Position numbers and translations under genes: made by a program. Shown here piece after piece: positions 18,262 to 29,353 of a stretch of DNA of 64,000 bases. Position 1 is the first letter of the stretch. The number at the start of each line of letters is the position of its first letter. The notes under the pieces were generated by a model that had not been told where the DNA came from, did no database searches, and saw only the letters and a program-made list of their open reading frames with translations. The stretch spans positions 3,973,001 through 4,037,000 of the forward strand of contig NZ_JACHNC010000001.1 of assembly GCF_014205215.1 (NCBI RefSeq). Direction: 5' to 3'. The DNA comes from Actinoplanes lobatus (GTDB lineage: Bacteria > Actinomycetota > Actinomycetes > Mycobacteriales > Micromonosporaceae).

Positions 18262-18275
18262 TCCCCCTGTCTCAG

Positions 18276-18319
18276 GGCCGGAGGCCCGGCGCCGTGGCGG
18301 CGGCAACGGACCTCCGGCC
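18276..18319 (+). terminator. Inverted repeat between the Rieske gene and uvrC
   Basis: GGCCGGAGG (18276-18284) and CCTCCGGCC (18311-18319) can pair in a 9-bp stem with a GC-rich loop just after the Rieske gene. It has no T-run; a modest terminator candidate. Confidence 0.4.
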
Positions 18320-18327
18320 GGGCAATT

Positions 18328-18350
18328 CTGTCAGTCCCTGGCACTAGTGT
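18328..18350 (+). promoter_or_regulatory. PafBC-type promoter of uvrC, probably giving a leaderless mRNA
   Basis: CTGTCAGTC (18328-18336), eight bases, then TAGTGT (18345-18350). Against TTGTCRGTG-N8-TANNNT this has mismatches only at the first and last bases of the upstream half. The -10 ends eight bases before the uvrC GTG at 18358, so transcription should start at or one base from the start codon. Confidence 0.65.
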
Positions 18351-18357
18351 TGGAGTT

Positions 18358-20289
18358 GTGCCAGACCCGTCCACGTACCGCCCGGCACCGGGTACCATCC
18401 CGGACGCTCCCGGGGTCTACCGCTTCCGCGACCCGGCCGACCGGGTGATCTACGTCGGCAAGGCGAAGAGCCTGCGCAGCCGGCTGAATTCGTATTTCGC
18501 CGACGTGTGGACACTGCATCCGCGGACCCAGCAGATGGTCACCACCGCCGCAGGCGTGGACTGGGTGACCGTCGGCACCGAGGTCGAGGCCCTCCAGCTG
18601 GAGTTCTCCTGGATCAAGGAGTTCGACCCGCGGTTCAACGTGAAGTACCGGGACGACAAGTCGTACCCGTTCCTCGCCGTCACCCTCGACGAGGAGTTCC
18701 CGCGCCTCCAGGTGATGCGTGGCGTCAAGCGCAAGGGCGTCCGCTACTTCGGCCCCTATTCGCACGCCTGGGCCATCCGCGAGACGCTCGACCTGCTGCT
18801 GCGGGTCTTCCCGGCACGGACCTGCTCGGCCGGGGTGTTCAAGCGGGCCCACCAGATCGGCCGGCCGTGCCTGCTCGGCGACATCGGCAAGTGCTCGGCG
18901 CCGTGCGTGGGCCGGGTCAGCGCCGAGGAGCACCGCGGCATCGTCGACGAGTTCTGCGACTTCATGGCCGGGCGGACCGACCAGTTCCTGAAGCGGGTCG
19001 AGCGGGAGATGCTGCGCGCCTCCGAGGAGCTGGAGTTCGAGCGCGCGGCCCGGCTGCGCGACGACCTGGTGGCGCTGCGGCGGGCCCTGGAGAAGCAGAC
19101 CGTGGTGCTCGGCGACGGCACCGACGCCGACATCGTGGCCTTCGCCGACGACCCGCTGGAGGCCGCCGTGCAGGTCTTCCACGTGCGCGGGGGCCGGGTG
19201 CGAGGCCAGCGCGGCTGGGTGGTGGAGAAGGTCGAGGAGCTGTCCACCGGCGACCTGGTGCACCACTTCTGCACACAGATGTACGGCGAGGAGCAAGGCG
19301 AGACCGACATCCCCCGTGAGCTGCTGGTGCCCGACCTGCCCGACGACGCCGAGGCGCTCGCCGACTGGCTGTCCGCGCACCGGGGCAGCCGGGTCAGCCT
19401 GCGCGTGCCCCAGCGCGGCGACAAGAAGGCGCTCATGGAGACCGTCGCCCGCAACGCCACCCAGGTGCTGCAACGGCACAAGCTGCGCCGGGCCGGCGAC
19501 CTGACCACCCGCAACCGGGCGCTCGAGGAGATCGCCGAGGCTCTCGGGATGGAGGGGGTGCCGCTGCGCATCGAGTGCTTCGACGTGTCGCAGATCCAGG
19601 GCACCGACGTGGTCGCCTCGATGGTGGTCTTCGAGGACGGGCTGGAGCGCAAGAGCGAGTACCGCCGCTTCATCGTGCGCGGCAACCCGGACGGCAGCGG
19701 CACCGACGACCTGTCGGCGATGAGCGAGGTGATGCGGCGGCGGTTCGCCCGGTTCAAGGCTCTCGAACAGCACGACGACGCCGAGCTTCCGGGCGTCGAC
19801 CCGCTGACCGGCAAGCCGCGCCGGTTCGCCTACCCGCCCCAGCTGATCGTGGTGGACGGTGGCCAGCCGCAGGTCAACGCGGTCGCCGCGGTGCTGGCCG
19901 AGATGGGCGTCACCGACGTGGCGCTGTGCGGGCTGGCCAAGCGGCTGGAGGAGGTGTGGCTGCCGGCCGACGACTTCCCGGTCATCCTCCCGCGGACGTC
20001 GGAGGCGCTCTACCTGTTGCAGCGGGTCCGTGACGAGGCGCACCGCTTCGCCATCACCTTCCACCGGCAGCGGCGCTCCAAGCGGATGACGGCGTCCGCG
20101 CTGGACGAGGTGGCCGGGCTGGGCGAGGTGCGGCGCAAGGCGCTGCTGCGGCACTTCGGGTCGATGAAGCGCATCGCCGAGGCCACCCCGGAGGAGATCG
20201 CCGAGGTGCCCGGCATCGGCCTGCTGACGGCGGAATCGGTTCTGGCGGCCCTGCGTTCACCCGACTCGGGGAAGACTGGGGATCGGTGA
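18358..20289 (+). CDS. uvrC: Excinuclease ABC subunit C (UvrC)
   Basis: A 643-residue UvrC. The GIY-YIG nuclease lies at the N-terminus (GVYRF, then [18 protein letters not shown]). A Cys-rich GKCSAPCVG follows, then the UVR UvrB-binding helix [14 protein letters not shown] near 225, the RNase H-like 5' nuclease ([23 protein letters not shown]), and tandem helix-hairpin-helix motifs at the end ([29 protein letters not shown]). It cuts both sides of the lesion in excision repair. GTG start; a GGAG sits too close (2 nt), which agrees with leaderless translation. Confidence 0.98.
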   Translation: MPDPSTYRPAPGTIPDAPGVYRFRDPADRVIYVGKAKSLRSRLNSYFADVWTLHPRTQQMVTTAAGVDWVTVGTEVEALQLEFSWIKEFDPRFNVKYRDDKSYPFLAVTLDEEFPRLQVMRGVKRKGVRYFGPYSHAWAIRETLDLLLRVFPARTCSAGVFKRAHQIGRPCLLGDIGKCSAPCVGRVSAEEHRGIVDEFCDFMAGRTDQFLKRVEREMLRASEELEFERAARLRDDLVALRRALEKQTVVLGDGTDADIVAFADDPLEAAVQVFHVRGGRVRGQRGWVVEKVEELSTGDLVHHFCTQMYGEEQGETDIPRELLVPDLPDDAEALADWLSAHRGSRVSLRVPQRGDKKALMETVARNATQVLQRHKLRRAGDLTTRNRALEEIAEALGMEGVPLRIECFDVSQIQGTDVVASMVVFEDGLERKSEYRRFIVRGNPDGSGTDDLSAMSEVMRRRFARFKALEQHDDAELPGVDPLTGKPRRFAYPPQLIVVDGGQPQVNAVAAVLAEMGVTDVALCGLAKRLEEVWLPADDFPVILPRTSEALYLLQRVRDEAHRFAITFHRQRRSKRMTASALDEVAGLGEVRRKALLRHFGSMKRIAEATPEEIAEVPGIGLLTAESVLAALRSPDSGKTGDR

Positions 20290-20340
20290 CGTTCCCCGGC
20301 CTACCATGTTGTGTCCGCGATATCGACACAGGAGGCGTGC

Positions 20341-21255
20341 GTGACCGAAGCGATGCCGGACCTCGGATCCGACGAGGTGCTGGAGCCCGACGAGGCCGGG
20401 ACAGACCTGGTGGTGGTGACCGGGCTCTCCGGCGGTGGGCGCAGCACGGTGGCGCGAGCCTTGGAGAACGTCGGTTTCTACGTGGTCGACAACCTGCCGC
20501 AGGCCCTGATGCTGGAGATGGCCGAGCTGGCCTTCGCCGCCGGGGGAGCGGCCCGGCGTACCGCCATGGTGCTGGACGTGCGCAGCCGGGCCTTCTCCAC
20601 CGACCTGACCGGCGCGGTCCGCGCGCTCAAGGAGCGCGGCTTCTCGCCCCGCGTCGTGTTCGTGGACGCCGACGACGAGGTGCTGATCCGGCGCTTCGAG
20701 TCGGTGCGGCGCTCGCACCCGCTGCAGGGCGACGGGCGGCTGGCCGACGGCATCGCGGCCGAGCGCAAGCTGCTCGAGGAGGCCCGCGAACAGTCCGATG
20801 TGATCATCGACACCAGTCACCTGAACGTGAACCAGCTCCGCCGCCGGGTCGAGGAGCTGTTCGGCGGTGAGGACTCGCGCAAGCTGCGGATAACCGTGCT
20901 CTCCTTCGGCTTCAAGTACGGCCTGCCGCCGGACGCCGACTACGTGCTGGACGCGCGGTTCCTGCCCAACCCGTTCTGGGTGCCCGAGCTGCGCGAGCAC
21001 ACCGGCCTGGAGGAGGGGGTGAGCGGCTATGTCCTGGGTCAGGAGGGCGCGACCGACTTCGTCGCGACGTACGCCGGGCTGATCGCCGCCACCGCCCCGG
21101 GTTTCGAGCGCGAGGGCAAGCGCTATCTGACCGTCGCCATCGGGTGCACCGGGGGCAAGCACCGCAGCGTCGCGATCGCCGAGGAGCTCACCTCCCGGCT
21201 CAGCGCGATGCGGCTGTCCGCCCACACGTCGCACCGTGACCTGGGGCGCGAGTGA
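20341..21255 (+). CDS. rapZ: RapZ-family nucleotide-binding protein
   Basis: A 304-residue RapZ/YvcJ protein. The P-loop is GLSGGGRST, with Arg in place of the usual Lys, a form I recall from other actinobacterial members. VVDNLP follows, then the C-terminal domain with FGFKYGLPPDADYVLD, DARFLPNPFWVPELR and the ending IGCTGGKHRSVAIAEEL. In E. coli RapZ steers RNase E to GlmZ RNA; the role in actinobacteria is less clear. I chose GTG at 20341 because AGGAGG sits just upstream; the frame is open 30 nt further. Its stop overlaps the yvcK GTG (GTGA). It belongs to the conserved uvrC-rapZ-yvcK-whiA block. Confidence 0.93.
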   Translation: MTEAMPDLGSDEVLEPDEAGTDLVVVTGLSGGGRSTVARALENVGFYVVDNLPQALMLEMAELAFAAGGAARRTAMVLDVRSRAFSTDLTGAVRALKERGFSPRVVFVDADDEVLIRRFESVRRSHPLQGDGRLADGIAAERKLLEEAREQSDVIIDTSHLNVNQLRRRVEELFGGEDSRKLRITVLSFGFKYGLPPDADYVLDARFLPNPFWVPELREHTGLEEGVSGYVLGQEGATDFVATYAGLIAATAPGFEREGKRYLTVAIGCTGGKHRSVAIAEELTSRLSAMRLSAHTSHRDLGRE

Positions 21256-22268
21256 CGGCGATCCGGGTGGTCGCCTTCGGCGGCGGACATGGGCTGAGCG
21301 CCTCGCTGCGCGCACTGCGGCACAGCGCCCGGGACCTGGATCTGGAGATCACCGCGATCGTGACGGTCGGCGACGACGGCGGCTCCAGCGGCCGCCTGCG
21401 CGTCGAGCGGGACGCACTGCTGCCCCCGGGTGACCTGCGCCAGGCGCTCGCCGCGCTGGCCGCCGACCATCCCACGCACCGGCTCACCGCGACCCTGATG
21501 CAGCACCGCTTCGAGGCGATGACGGCTGCGGCGCGGGAGTCCGTGACCGGCCGCGGCCCGCGGCTCGAGCGGCGCGCCGACCGCAGCAAGGACACCCTGG
21601 CCGGGCACCCGGTGGGCAACCTGCTGCTGCTCGGGCTGATCGAGATGCTCGGCGACCCGGTCGCCGCGCTGGACCACGCCGCCGAGATGGTCGGCGCGCA
21701 GGGCCGGGTGCTCCCGATGGCGCTGCACGCCGTCGGGATAGAGGCCGACGTGGTGCACGCCGACGGCTCCCGTGAGACGGTGCGCGGGCAGCACTCGGTG
21801 GCGGTGGCCGAGGGCCGGGTGGAGGCGGTGCGGCTGGACCCGGCGGATCCGCCGGCCTGCCCCGAGGCGATCACCGCGGTCCGGGAGGCCGACTGGCTGA
21901 TCTTCGGCCCCGGCAGTTGGTACACGAGCGTCCTGCCGCACCTGCTGGTGCCACGGCTGGCCGAGGCGATCGTGGCGAGCCCGGCCCGCCGGCTGGTCAC
22001 GCTGAACCTCAGCCCGGACAAGGAGACGATCGGGCTCTCCACCGCCGATCACCTGGCCGCCCTGCACTGGTACCTTCCCTCGCTCCGGGTGGACATCGTG
22101 CTGGCCGACGCCAAGTGGGCCGGGGAACCGGAACCGGTCCGCGAGGCCGCTCACGACCTCGGCGCCGAGCTGATTCTGGTGCCGGTGGCCGTTGCGGACG
22201 GAAGCCCACGGCATGATCCTGAGGCATTGGGCGCCGCCCTGGTGCCAGTATTGGGCGCCACTCGTTGA
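21252..22268 (+). CDS. yvcK: Gluconeogenesis factor YvcK/CofD-like
   Basis: A 338-residue YvcK-family protein. The N-terminal nucleotide site reads FGGGHGLSASLRAL and VTVGDDGGSSGRLR; HPVGNLLLLGL and DWLIFGPGSWYTSVLPHLLV follow, all characteristic of the family. YvcK binds UDP-sugars and links carbon metabolism with wall synthesis; the mycobacterial relative CuvA works at the growing pole. GTG start overlaps the rapZ stop. Placed directly upstream of whiA. Confidence 0.93.
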   Translation: MTAIRVVAFGGGHGLSASLRALRHSARDLDLEITAIVTVGDDGGSSGRLRVERDALLPPGDLRQALAALAADHPTHRLTATLMQHRFEAMTAAARESVTGRGPRLERRADRSKDTLAGHPVGNLLLLGLIEMLGDPVAALDHAAEMVGAQGRVLPMALHAVGIEADVVHADGSRETVRGQHSVAVAEGRVEAVRLDPADPPACPEAITAVREADWLIFGPGSWYTSVLPHLLVPRLAEAIVASPARRLVTLNLSPDKETIGLSTADHLAALHWYLPSLRVDIVLADAKWAGEPEPVREAAHDLGAELILVPVAVADGSPRHDPEALGAALVPVLGATR

Positions 22269-22325
22269 TAACTGACGTAGTGGGGCACACACTGTTCAAG
22301 ATCCGGCGCATGAGGTGACAACACG

Positions 22326-23306
22326 ATGGCGATGACGGCAGCGGTCAAGGATGAGCTGAGCCGGGTCGACGTGCCCAAGCCCTGCTGCCGCCGGGCGGAG
22401 ATGGCGGCGTTGCTGCGCTTCGCCGGAGGGTTGCACATCGTCTCCGGCCGGGTGGTCGTCGAGGCGGAGCTGGACACCGGCGCGGTGGCCCGGCGGCTGC
22501 GGCGGGAGATCGCCGACGTGTACGGCTACCCCAGCGAGGTGCACGTCCTGGCGTCCGGTGGCCTGCGCAAGGGCAGCCACTACATCGTGCGGATCGTCAA
22601 GGACGGCGAGGTGCTGGCCCGCCAGACCGGCCTGCTCGACGTGCGCGGCCGTCCGGTGCGGGGCCTGCCGCAGCACGTGGTCAGCGGCAACGTGTGCTGC
22701 TCGGTGGCGGCCTGGCGGGGCGCGTTCATGGCGCACGGCTCGCTCACCGAGCCAGGCCGTTCCAGCGCCCTGGAGATCACCTGCCCGGGGCCGGAGGCGG
22801 CGCTCGCGCTGCGCGGCGCGGCCCGCCGGATCGGCATCACCGCCAAGGACCGCGAGGTGCGCGGCGTCGACCGGGTGGTGATCAAGGACGGCGACGCGAT
22901 CGCCGCGCTGCTCACCCGGGTCGGCGCCCACTCCAGCGTGCTCGCCTGGGAGGAGCGCCGGGTCCGCCGTGAGGTGCGCGCCACCGCGAACCGGCTGGCC
23001 AACTTCGACGACGCGAACCTGCGCCGCTCCGCCCGCGCGGCGGTCGCGGCCGCGGCCCGGGTCACCCGGGCGCTGGAAATCCTCGCCGACGACGCGCCGA
23101 ACCACCTCACCTCGGCGGGCCGGCTGCGCCTGGAGCACCGTCAGGCCTCCCTGGAGGAGCTGGGCGCCCTGGCCGATCCCCCGCTGACCAAGGACGCGAT
23201 CGCCGGCCGGATCCGGCGGCTGCTGGCGCTGGCCGACAAGCGCGCCCGGGATCTCGGTATTCCGGACACTGAGGCCGCTGTCACACCAGAGATGATGGCC
23301 TGCTGA
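22326..23306 (+). CDS. whiA: Sporulation/cell-division regulator WhiA
   Basis: A 326-residue WhiA with the N-terminal LAGLIDADG-like domain ([18 protein letters not shown], and [20 protein letters not shown], which is the degenerate homing-endonuclease motif) and the C-terminal helix-turn-helix ([22 protein letters not shown]). In Streptomyces WhiA acts with WhiB to trigger sporulation septation. Start ATG has GAGGTGA eight bases upstream, 57 bp after yvcK. A short GGACC-TTC-GGTCC hairpin follows the gene at about 23334-23347. Confidence 0.96.
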   Translation: MAMTAAVKDELSRVDVPKPCCRRAEMAALLRFAGGLHIVSGRVVVEAELDTGAVARRLRREIADVYGYPSEVHVLASGGLRKGSHYIVRIVKDGEVLARQTGLLDVRGRPVRGLPQHVVSGNVCCSVAAWRGAFMAHGSLTEPGRSSALEITCPGPEAALALRGAARRIGITAKDREVRGVDRVVIKDGDAIAALLTRVGAHSSVLAWEERRVRREVRATANRLANFDDANLRRSARAAVAAAARVTRALEILADDAPNHLTSAGRLRLEHRQASLEELGALADPPLTKDAIAGRIRRLLALADKRARDLGIPDTEAAVTPEMMAC

Positions 23307-24626
<1,320 letters not shown>

Positions 24627-24634
24627 TTCTCATC

Positions 24635-25846
24635 ATGAAGACTCTCGACGACCTGCTCGGCGAGGGTGTCTCGGGTCGGCGCGTGTTCGTGCGCGCCGAC
24701 CTGAACGTCCCGTTCGACAAGGCTGCAATCGACCCGCAGGGCCATGGCGTCATCAGCGACGACGGCCGCGCCCGCGCGGTTCTGCCGACGCTGATCGCCC
24801 TGCGTGACGCGGGCGCTCGCGTGATCGTGGCGTCCCACCTGGGCCGCCCGAAGGGCGCGCCGGACCCCAAGTTCACCCTGGCGCCGGTCGCCAAGCGGCT
24901 GGGCGAGCTGCTCGGGTCCACCGTGGTCTTCGCCGACGACACCGTCGGCCCGGCCGCCACCGAGGCCGTCGCGGCCCTCCAGGACGGCCAGGTGCTGCTG
25001 CTGGAGAACCTCCGCTTCAACGCCGGTGAGACCTCGAAGGACGACGCCGAGCGCGGCGCCTTCGCGGACCAGCTCGCCGCGTTCGCCGACTTCTACGTCG
25101 ACGACGCGTTCGGCGCGGTGCACCGCAAGCACGCCTCGGTGTTCGACGTCCCGGCCCGGCTCCCGCGCTACGCCGGTGGTCTCGTCCTCAAGGAGGTCGA
25201 GGTCCTCAAGAAGGTGTCGGAGAGCCCGGAGCAGCCCTACGTCGTCGTGCTCGGCGGCTCCAAGGTCTCCGACAAGCTGGCCGTCATCCAGGCGCTCCTG
25301 CCCAAGGTCGACAAGCTGCTCGTCGGCGGCGGCATGTGCTTCACCTTCCTCAAGGCCCAGGGCCACGAGGTCGGCAAGTCGCTGCTCGAGGCCGAGATGA
25401 TCTCCGTGTGCGCCGATCTGCTGGAGCAGGCTCAGGGCCGGATCGTCCTGCCCGTCGACGTCGTCGCGGCCGCCGAGTTCTCGGCTGACGCGGCGCACGA
25501 TGTGGTCTCCGTGTCGGAGATCCCGGCGGACCGGCTCGGCCTGGACATCGGCCCCGAGTCCACCTCGCTGTTCGCTGAGGCGATCGCCGGCGCGAAGACC
25601 GTGTTCTGGAACGGCCCGATGGGCGTCTTCGAGCTCGCCCCGTTCGCCGCGGGCACCCGTGGCGTGGCGGAGGCGATCACCAAGATCGACGGCTTCTCGG
25701 TCGTCGGCGGCGGTGACTCGGCGGCGGCGGTCCGTACCCTCGGCCTGGACGAGTCCGCGTTCGGCCACATCTCCACCGGCGGGGGCGCGTCCCTGGAGTA
25801 CCTCGAAGGCAAGACGCTGCCGGGCGTCGCCGCACTGGAGAAGTGA
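24635..25846 (+). CDS. pgk: Phosphoglycerate kinase
   Basis: A 403-residue Pgk: [53 protein letters not shown] and the nucleotide loop [13 protein letters not shown]. It makes ATP from 1,3-bisphosphoglycerate. The ATG at 24635 is 8 bp after gap and has no clear Shine-Dalgarno, so translation probably depends on ribosomes leaving gap. The stop overlaps the tpiA start. Confidence 0.98.
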   Translation: MKTLDDLLGEGVSGRRVFVRADLNVPFDKAAIDPQGHGVISDDGRARAVLPTLIALRDAGARVIVASHLGRPKGAPDPKFTLAPVAKRLGELLGSTVVFADDTVGPAATEAVAALQDGQVLLLENLRFNAGETSKDDAERGAFADQLAAFADFYVDDAFGAVHRKHASVFDVPARLPRYAGGLVLKEVEVLKKVSESPEQPYVVVLGGSKVSDKLAVIQALLPKVDKLLVGGGMCFTFLKAQGHEVGKSLLEAEMISVCADLLEQAQGRIVLPVDVVAAAEFSADAAHDVVSVSEIPADRLGLDIGPESTSLFAEAIAGAKTVFWNGPMGVFELAPFAAGTRGVAEAITKIDGFSVVGGGDSAAAVRTLGLDESAFGHISTGGGASLEYLEGKTLPGVAALEK

Positions 25847-26631
25847 TGACGACCCGTAAGCCGATCATCGCCGGCAACTGGAAGATGAACCTCAACCACT
25901 TCGAGGCGAATCTCCTGGTGCAGAAGCTGGCCGCGAGCCTGACCGCCGAGCAGCTGGAGGCCGTCGAGACGGTCGTCCTGCCGCCGTTCACCGACCTGCG
26001 CACCGTCGAGTCGGTGATCGCGGACGGCAAGCTGAAGATCAAGTACGGCGCGCAGGACGTGTCGCCGCACGCCGGCGGTGCGTACACCGGTGAGATCGCC
26101 GGCGCCTTCCTCGCGAAGCTGGGCTGCTCGTACGCGGTGATCGGGCACTCCGAGCGCCGCGAGTACCACAACGAGAGCGACGAGCTGATCAACGCGAAGA
26201 ACAAGGCGGCCTTCGCGGCCGGCCTCGTTCCGATCTTCTGCGTCGGCGAGGGACTCGACATCCGCGAGGCCGGCAACCAGGTCGAGCACGTGCTCGCCCA
26301 GGTCGACGCCGGGCTGGAGGGGCTCAAGACCGAGCAGCTCCAGCAGATCGTGATCGCGTACGAGCCGGTGTGGGCGATCGGCACCGGCAAGACCGCGACC
26401 CCGGACGACGCGCAGGAGGTCTGTGGCGCGATCCGGGCGCGGCTGGTGGAGAAGTTCGGCGCCGAGGTGGCCGATGTCGTCCGTATCCAGTACGGCGGCT
26501 CGGTCAAGGCGGCGAACATCGCCCAGATCATGGCGCAGCCGGATGTGGACGGCGCGCTGGTCGGCGGCGCGAGCCTGGACGCCGAGGAGTTCGTCTCCAT
26601 CGTGCGTTTCCCGGAGCACGTCGCACGCTAA
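25846..26631 (+). CDS. tpiA: Triosephosphate isomerase
   Basis: A 261-residue TIM: AGNWKMN (catalytic Lys), VIGHSERR (catalytic His), [14 protein letters not shown] (catalytic Glu, loop 6), YGGSVKAAN and GALVGGASL. Pgk's TGA and this ATG share one base (TGATG), with GGAG six bases before the ATG; a GTG at 25843 is a less likely start. It completes the gap-pgk-tpiA operon. Confidence 0.98.
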   Translation: MTTRKPIIAGNWKMNLNHFEANLLVQKLAASLTAEQLEAVETVVLPPFTDLRTVESVIADGKLKIKYGAQDVSPHAGGAYTGEIAGAFLAKLGCSYAVIGHSERREYHNESDELINAKNKAAFAAGLVPIFCVGEGLDIREAGNQVEHVLAQVDAGLEGLKTEQLQQIVIAYEPVWAIGTGKTATPDDAQEVCGAIRARLVEKFGAEVADVVRIQYGGSVKAANIAQIMAQPDVDGALVGGASLDAEEFVSIVRFPEHVAR

Positions 26632-26644
26632 GAGTAAATAGCGC

Positions 26645-26673
26645 GTGCCCGGCCGTATGAATCGGCCGGGCAC
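26645..26673 (+). terminator. tpiA operon terminator
   Basis: GTGCCCGGCCG (26645-26655) and CGGCCGGGCAC (26663-26673) form a perfect 11-bp stem with a 7-nt loop, 13 bp after the tpiA stop. No T-run follows. Confidence 0.7.
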
Positions 26674-26723
26674 CCGCTATTGTGGGACCGCTGCTGTGCC
26701 CTTCGAGAGGAATGAACCCGACG

Positions 26724-26978
26724 ATGCCGATCGCGTTCGCTTACACGTTGATCGTGTTGCTGATCATCACCAGCGTTTTGCTGACACTGCTGATCCTTCT
26801 CCACCGGGGCAAGGGCGGCGGCATGTCCAGCATGTTCGGTGGTGGCGTCAGCTCCAGTCTGGCGGGCTCCTCGGTCGCCGAGAAGAACCTGGACCGGTAC
26901 ACCGTTCTGGTGGGAATCATCTGGTTCGCCTGCATCGTCGGGCTGGGCTTCTGGCTCAAATTGGAGCTGGCTGCCTGA
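26724..26978 (+). CDS. secG: Protein-export membrane protein SecG
   Basis: An 84-residue SecG with two membrane helices (about 2-24, AYTLIVLLIITSVLLTLLILL, and about 58-80) joined by HRGKGGGMSSMFGGG, the family signature. It is an auxiliary SecYEG subunit. I chose ATG at 26724 to match the family N-terminus MPIAFAYT; the ATG at 26712 lies only one base after GAGAGGA. Confidence 0.93.
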   Translation: MPIAFAYTLIVLLIITSVLLTLLILLHRGKGGGMSSMFGGGVSSSLAGSSVAEKNLDRYTVLVGIIWFACIVGLGFWLKLELAA

Positions 26979-27003
26979 CGGCGGCTCGTAGTCGTAGAAT
27001 CTG

Positions 27004-27038
27004 CCGCGCGGCCGGTTTCTCCGGCCGCGCGGTTTTTT
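27004..27038 (+). terminator. Strong intrinsic terminator after secG
   Basis: CCGCGCGGCCGG and CCGGCCGCGCGG form a perfect 12-bp stem around TTTCT, followed immediately by TTTTTT (27033-27038). This is the most canonical terminator in the window. Confidence 0.95.
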
Positions 27039-27119
27039 GTCATCACCGTCCGGTTTGCTCCTCATCTCCGCTTCGAGCCGGACAGACCTTCGAGGCCCCT
27101 CGAGACAGGAGTGACGTCC

Positions 27120-27461
27120 GTGTCCAGTGGCAGCGCTATCCGTGGCAGCCGTGTCGGGTCCAGCCCGATGCGACCCGACGAGCGCACCGAACCCGCTCCG
27201 CGCCGGCAGGTGACCTATTTCTGCTCGGCCGGACACGACAGCATCATCTGGTTCGCGGCCGAGGCCGCGATCCCCGAGACCTGGGACTGCCCACGCTGCG
27301 GTCAGCCCGCCGGGCTCGACAGTTCCAACCCGCCGGGGCGGGCGCGCACCGAGCCGTACAAATCGCATCTGGCATATGTGAAGGAACGGCGCTCCGAGGA
27401 GGACGCGGCGGCGATTCTCGCCGAGGCGCTCGCCAAGGTCCGCCAGCGGCGCGGCGAATGA
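27120..27461 (+). CDS. rbpA: RNA polymerase-binding protein RbpA
   Basis: A 113-residue RbpA, an actinobacterial general transcription factor that binds the principal sigma factor and stabilises open complexes. It has SGSAIRGSRVG at the start, the core zinc ribbon with YFCSAGHDS and WDCPRCGQPAG, the basic linker GRARTEPYKSHLAYVKERRS and the sigma-interaction helix DAAAILAEALAKVR. GTG at 27120 is favoured because AGGAG lies at proper spacing; the GTG at 27111 abuts the same site. Confidence 0.95.
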   Translation: MSSGSAIRGSRVGSSPMRPDERTEPAPRRQVTYFCSAGHDSIIWFAAEAAIPETWDCPRCGQPAGLDSSNPPGRARTEPYKSHLAYVKERRSEEDAAAILAEALAKVRQRRGE

Positions 27462-27467
27462 TCGACA

Positions 27468-27498
27468 GCGCACCGGCCGAGCGGGGCGGCCGGTGCGC
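27468..27498 (+). terminator. rbpA terminator
   Basis: GCGCACCGGCCG (27468-27479) and CGGCCGGTGCGC (27487-27498) make a perfect 12-bp stem with a 7-nt loop just after the rbpA stop. A short duplication (TTCTCACCAAGCCGGCTC, about 18 bp, twice) follows in 27499-27540. Confidence 0.75.
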
Positions 27499-27558
27499 TT
27501 CTCACCAAGCCGGCTCTTCTCACCAAGCCGGCTCTTCTCGCCGGGCCGATGTGTCCGC

Positions 27559-28155
27559 TCAGGCCAGCGGGCTGGTGTCTCGGGCCACGAAACGGGCGCC
27601 CGGGTCGGAGATCTCCAGATCCTCGAAGCCCAGCCGGCGGTAGAAGGCGTAGGCGCCGTGGTTCTCTGCGGCCATGCCGAGATGCACACCCGTGACCCCG
27701 GCCGCGCGCAGGCCGTCCAGGAAGGCCGCCATCAGCCCGCGGCCCATGCCGCGGCCCTGCCACTCCGGCAGCAGGTCGATGTGCAGATGCGCCGGATAGG
27801 GCGCGAATTCCGGCCGTAGCATCCGGTCCGGGTCGCGGTGCACCGCGAGAAGGCCGGTGTCGCGCGGATCGTCCGCCGCGAACCGGTCGACGGTGGCGGG
27901 CAGCCACTCCGAGCGGTACCACTCGACGAACGCCGGGGTGTCCGCCGTACCCAGGATGTAGCCGACCGCCGCGCCGGTCCCGTCGTCGAGCACATGCGCG
28001 TGCTCCGGCTCCCGGATCACGTAGGGGACGGCCCAGACGTCACCGAGCAGCCGGTCGGAGCTGTGCCTGCCGCGCGCGTCGCCACCGGACGCGGCGGTGC
28101 GCACACAGATGTCGTAGATCGCGTCGAGGTCGCTGGGCCGGTAGGCGCGGATCAT
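27559..28155 (-). CDS. GNAT-family N-acetyltransferase
   Basis: A 198-residue GNAT protein: it starts IRAYRPSDLDAIYDIC and has the acetyl-CoA loop HLHIDLLPEWQGRGMGRGLM near 135-155 and the final strand GAYAFYRRLGFEDLE. The middle section, which mentions distance-like FVEWYRSEWL, resembles acetyltransferases related to O-GlcNAcase C-terminal domains, but the substrate is not evident. ATG at 28155 is preceded by GGGGTG; GTG at 28164 lacks a site. Convergent with rbpA. Confidence 0.85.
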   Translation of the reverse strand: MIRAYRPSDLDAIYDICVRTAASGGDARGRHSSDRLLGDVWAVPYVIREPEHAHVLDDGTGAAVGYILGTADTPAFVEWYRSEWLPATVDRFAADDPRDTGLLAVHRDPDRMLRPEFAPYPAHLHIDLLPEWQGRGMGRGLMAAFLDGLRAAGVTGVHLGMAAENHGAYAFYRRLGFEDLEISDPGARFVARDTSPLA

Positions 28156-28270
28156 CGGGTGCACCCCGGGGAGTCTAGGACTGTGGCGGCCGTCACATTC
28201 GGAGCGCCAACCTTTCGCCGGGCCACGCGTCTACTCCTGCGACAAGGCACCGATGATCAGGAGAGTCCCG

Positions 28271-28729
28271 ATGCGTTTCTCGACCCGTGGCCTGAGCCTC
28301 ACCCTCGGCGCGGCGGCCGTGCTGGGAATCGGCGGGCTGTCGGCCGCCGCGTTCGCCGACGACGCCGCGCCCACCCCGAAGCCGTCCCCGGCGGTCACGG
28401 CGCCGACCGCCACCGAGCCGACGGCGGAGCCGGTCCCGAGCCCCAGCGGCGAGGCGACGGCGCCCGAGCCCAGCGACCCGGCAGCTTCCCCGGCGCCGGT
28501 CACCGGGCAGAAGCCGACGGCGTCCCCGGCGCCGGTCACCGGCTACCAGGACCCCACACCGGCCCCGTCCGCGAAGGTCACGGTGACCAAGGCGCCCCCG
28601 AAGCCGGCCGTCACGCCGGAGACGCCGGCCGCCACCCGGGCGCCGGGGAAGCCGGCCGTCACGCCGGAGACGCCGACTGCCACCCGGGCACCGCAGAAGC
28701 CGGCCGTCACGCCGTCGCGGTCACGCTGA
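28271..28729 (+). CDS. Secreted Pro/Thr/Ala-rich low-complexity protein
   Basis: A 152-residue protein with a clear signal peptide (about 1-28, ending SAAAFADD after an Ala-rich core) and then an unstructured mature chain of Pro, Thr, Ala and Lys. Internal repeats include SPAPVTG (twice) and KPAVTP (three times, separated by ETP-ATRAP). It has no catalytic motif and may be a wall-associated or surface spacer. The ATG at 28271 follows GGAGAG. A sigma-factor gene lies 48 bp downstream in the same direction. Confidence 0.65.
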   Translation: MRFSTRGLSLTLGAAAVLGIGGLSAAAFADDAAPTPKPSPAVTAPTATEPTAEPVPSPSGEATAPEPSDPAASPAPVTGQKPTASPAPVTGYQDPTPAPSAKVTVTKAPPKPAVTPETPAATRAPGKPAVTPETPTATRAPQKPAVTPSRSR

Positions 28730-28777
28730 CCCGGCGGGTACCGTTCGTTCCCGCCGCCTGACCCCCGAGGTTCGCCT

Positions 28778-29353
28778 GTGCTCTCAGTTCTGCCCTTCCC
28801 CGCCCTGTTCACCTGGCTGCGGGGCCTGTCCGCCGAGGTGCGCGCGGCCGGCCGCGGCGACCCGGGCGGGGCCCCGGCGATCAACGAGCTGTACCACAGT
28901 CGGCGGCTCAGCCTGGTCCGGCTGGCGGTGCTGATGGTCGACGACCTGCCGACGGCGGAGGACGTCGTGCAGGACGTGTTCACGGCGCTCTACCGGCGGC
29001 ACGGGCCGGATCTGAGCGGGGTGACGGACCCGAACGCGTACCTCGTGACCGGTGTGACGAACGCGGCGCGCTCGGCACTGCGCCGCCGCCGCACCGCCCG
29101 CGCCTATGTCGCTCCGCCGCCGGAGGCGATCCCGGCCGCGGAGGACGAGGCACTGCTCGGGGAGAGCGACCGCGAGATGATGCGGGCGCTGCGCGGCCTG
29201 ACCGTCCGGCAGCGGCAGGTGCTGGTGCTGCGCTACTGGTCGGAACTCTCCGAGGGGGAGATCGCCGACACGCTGCGGGTCTCCCGCGGAACGGTCAAAT
29301 CGACGGCGCACCGGGCGCTGTCGATCCTGCGCGAGCGACTGGGGGAGCGGTGA
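28778..29353 (+). CDS. SigE-family (ECF-like) sigma factor
   Basis: A 191-residue sigma factor. The sigma-2 region runs from LYHSRRLSLVRLAVLMVDD through AEDVVQDVFTALYRR and DPNAYLVTGVTNAARS; sigma-4 is LRGLTVRQRQVLVLRYWSEL with the HTH EGEIADTLRVSRGTVKSTAH. The first 35 residues are an extra hydrophobic-then-basic extension. GTG start with GAGG. The stop overlaps the next gene's GTG (GTGA). It is the second SigE-type sigma in the window paired with a single-pass membrane protein. Confidence 0.9.
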   Translation: MLSVLPFPALFTWLRGLSAEVRAAGRGDPGGAPAINELYHSRRLSLVRLAVLMVDDLPTAEDVVQDVFTALYRRHGPDLSGVTDPNAYLVTGVTNAARSALRRRRTARAYVAPPPEAIPAAEDEALLGESDREMMRALRGLTVRQRQVLVLRYWSELSEGEIADTLRVSRGTVKSTAHRALSILRERLGER

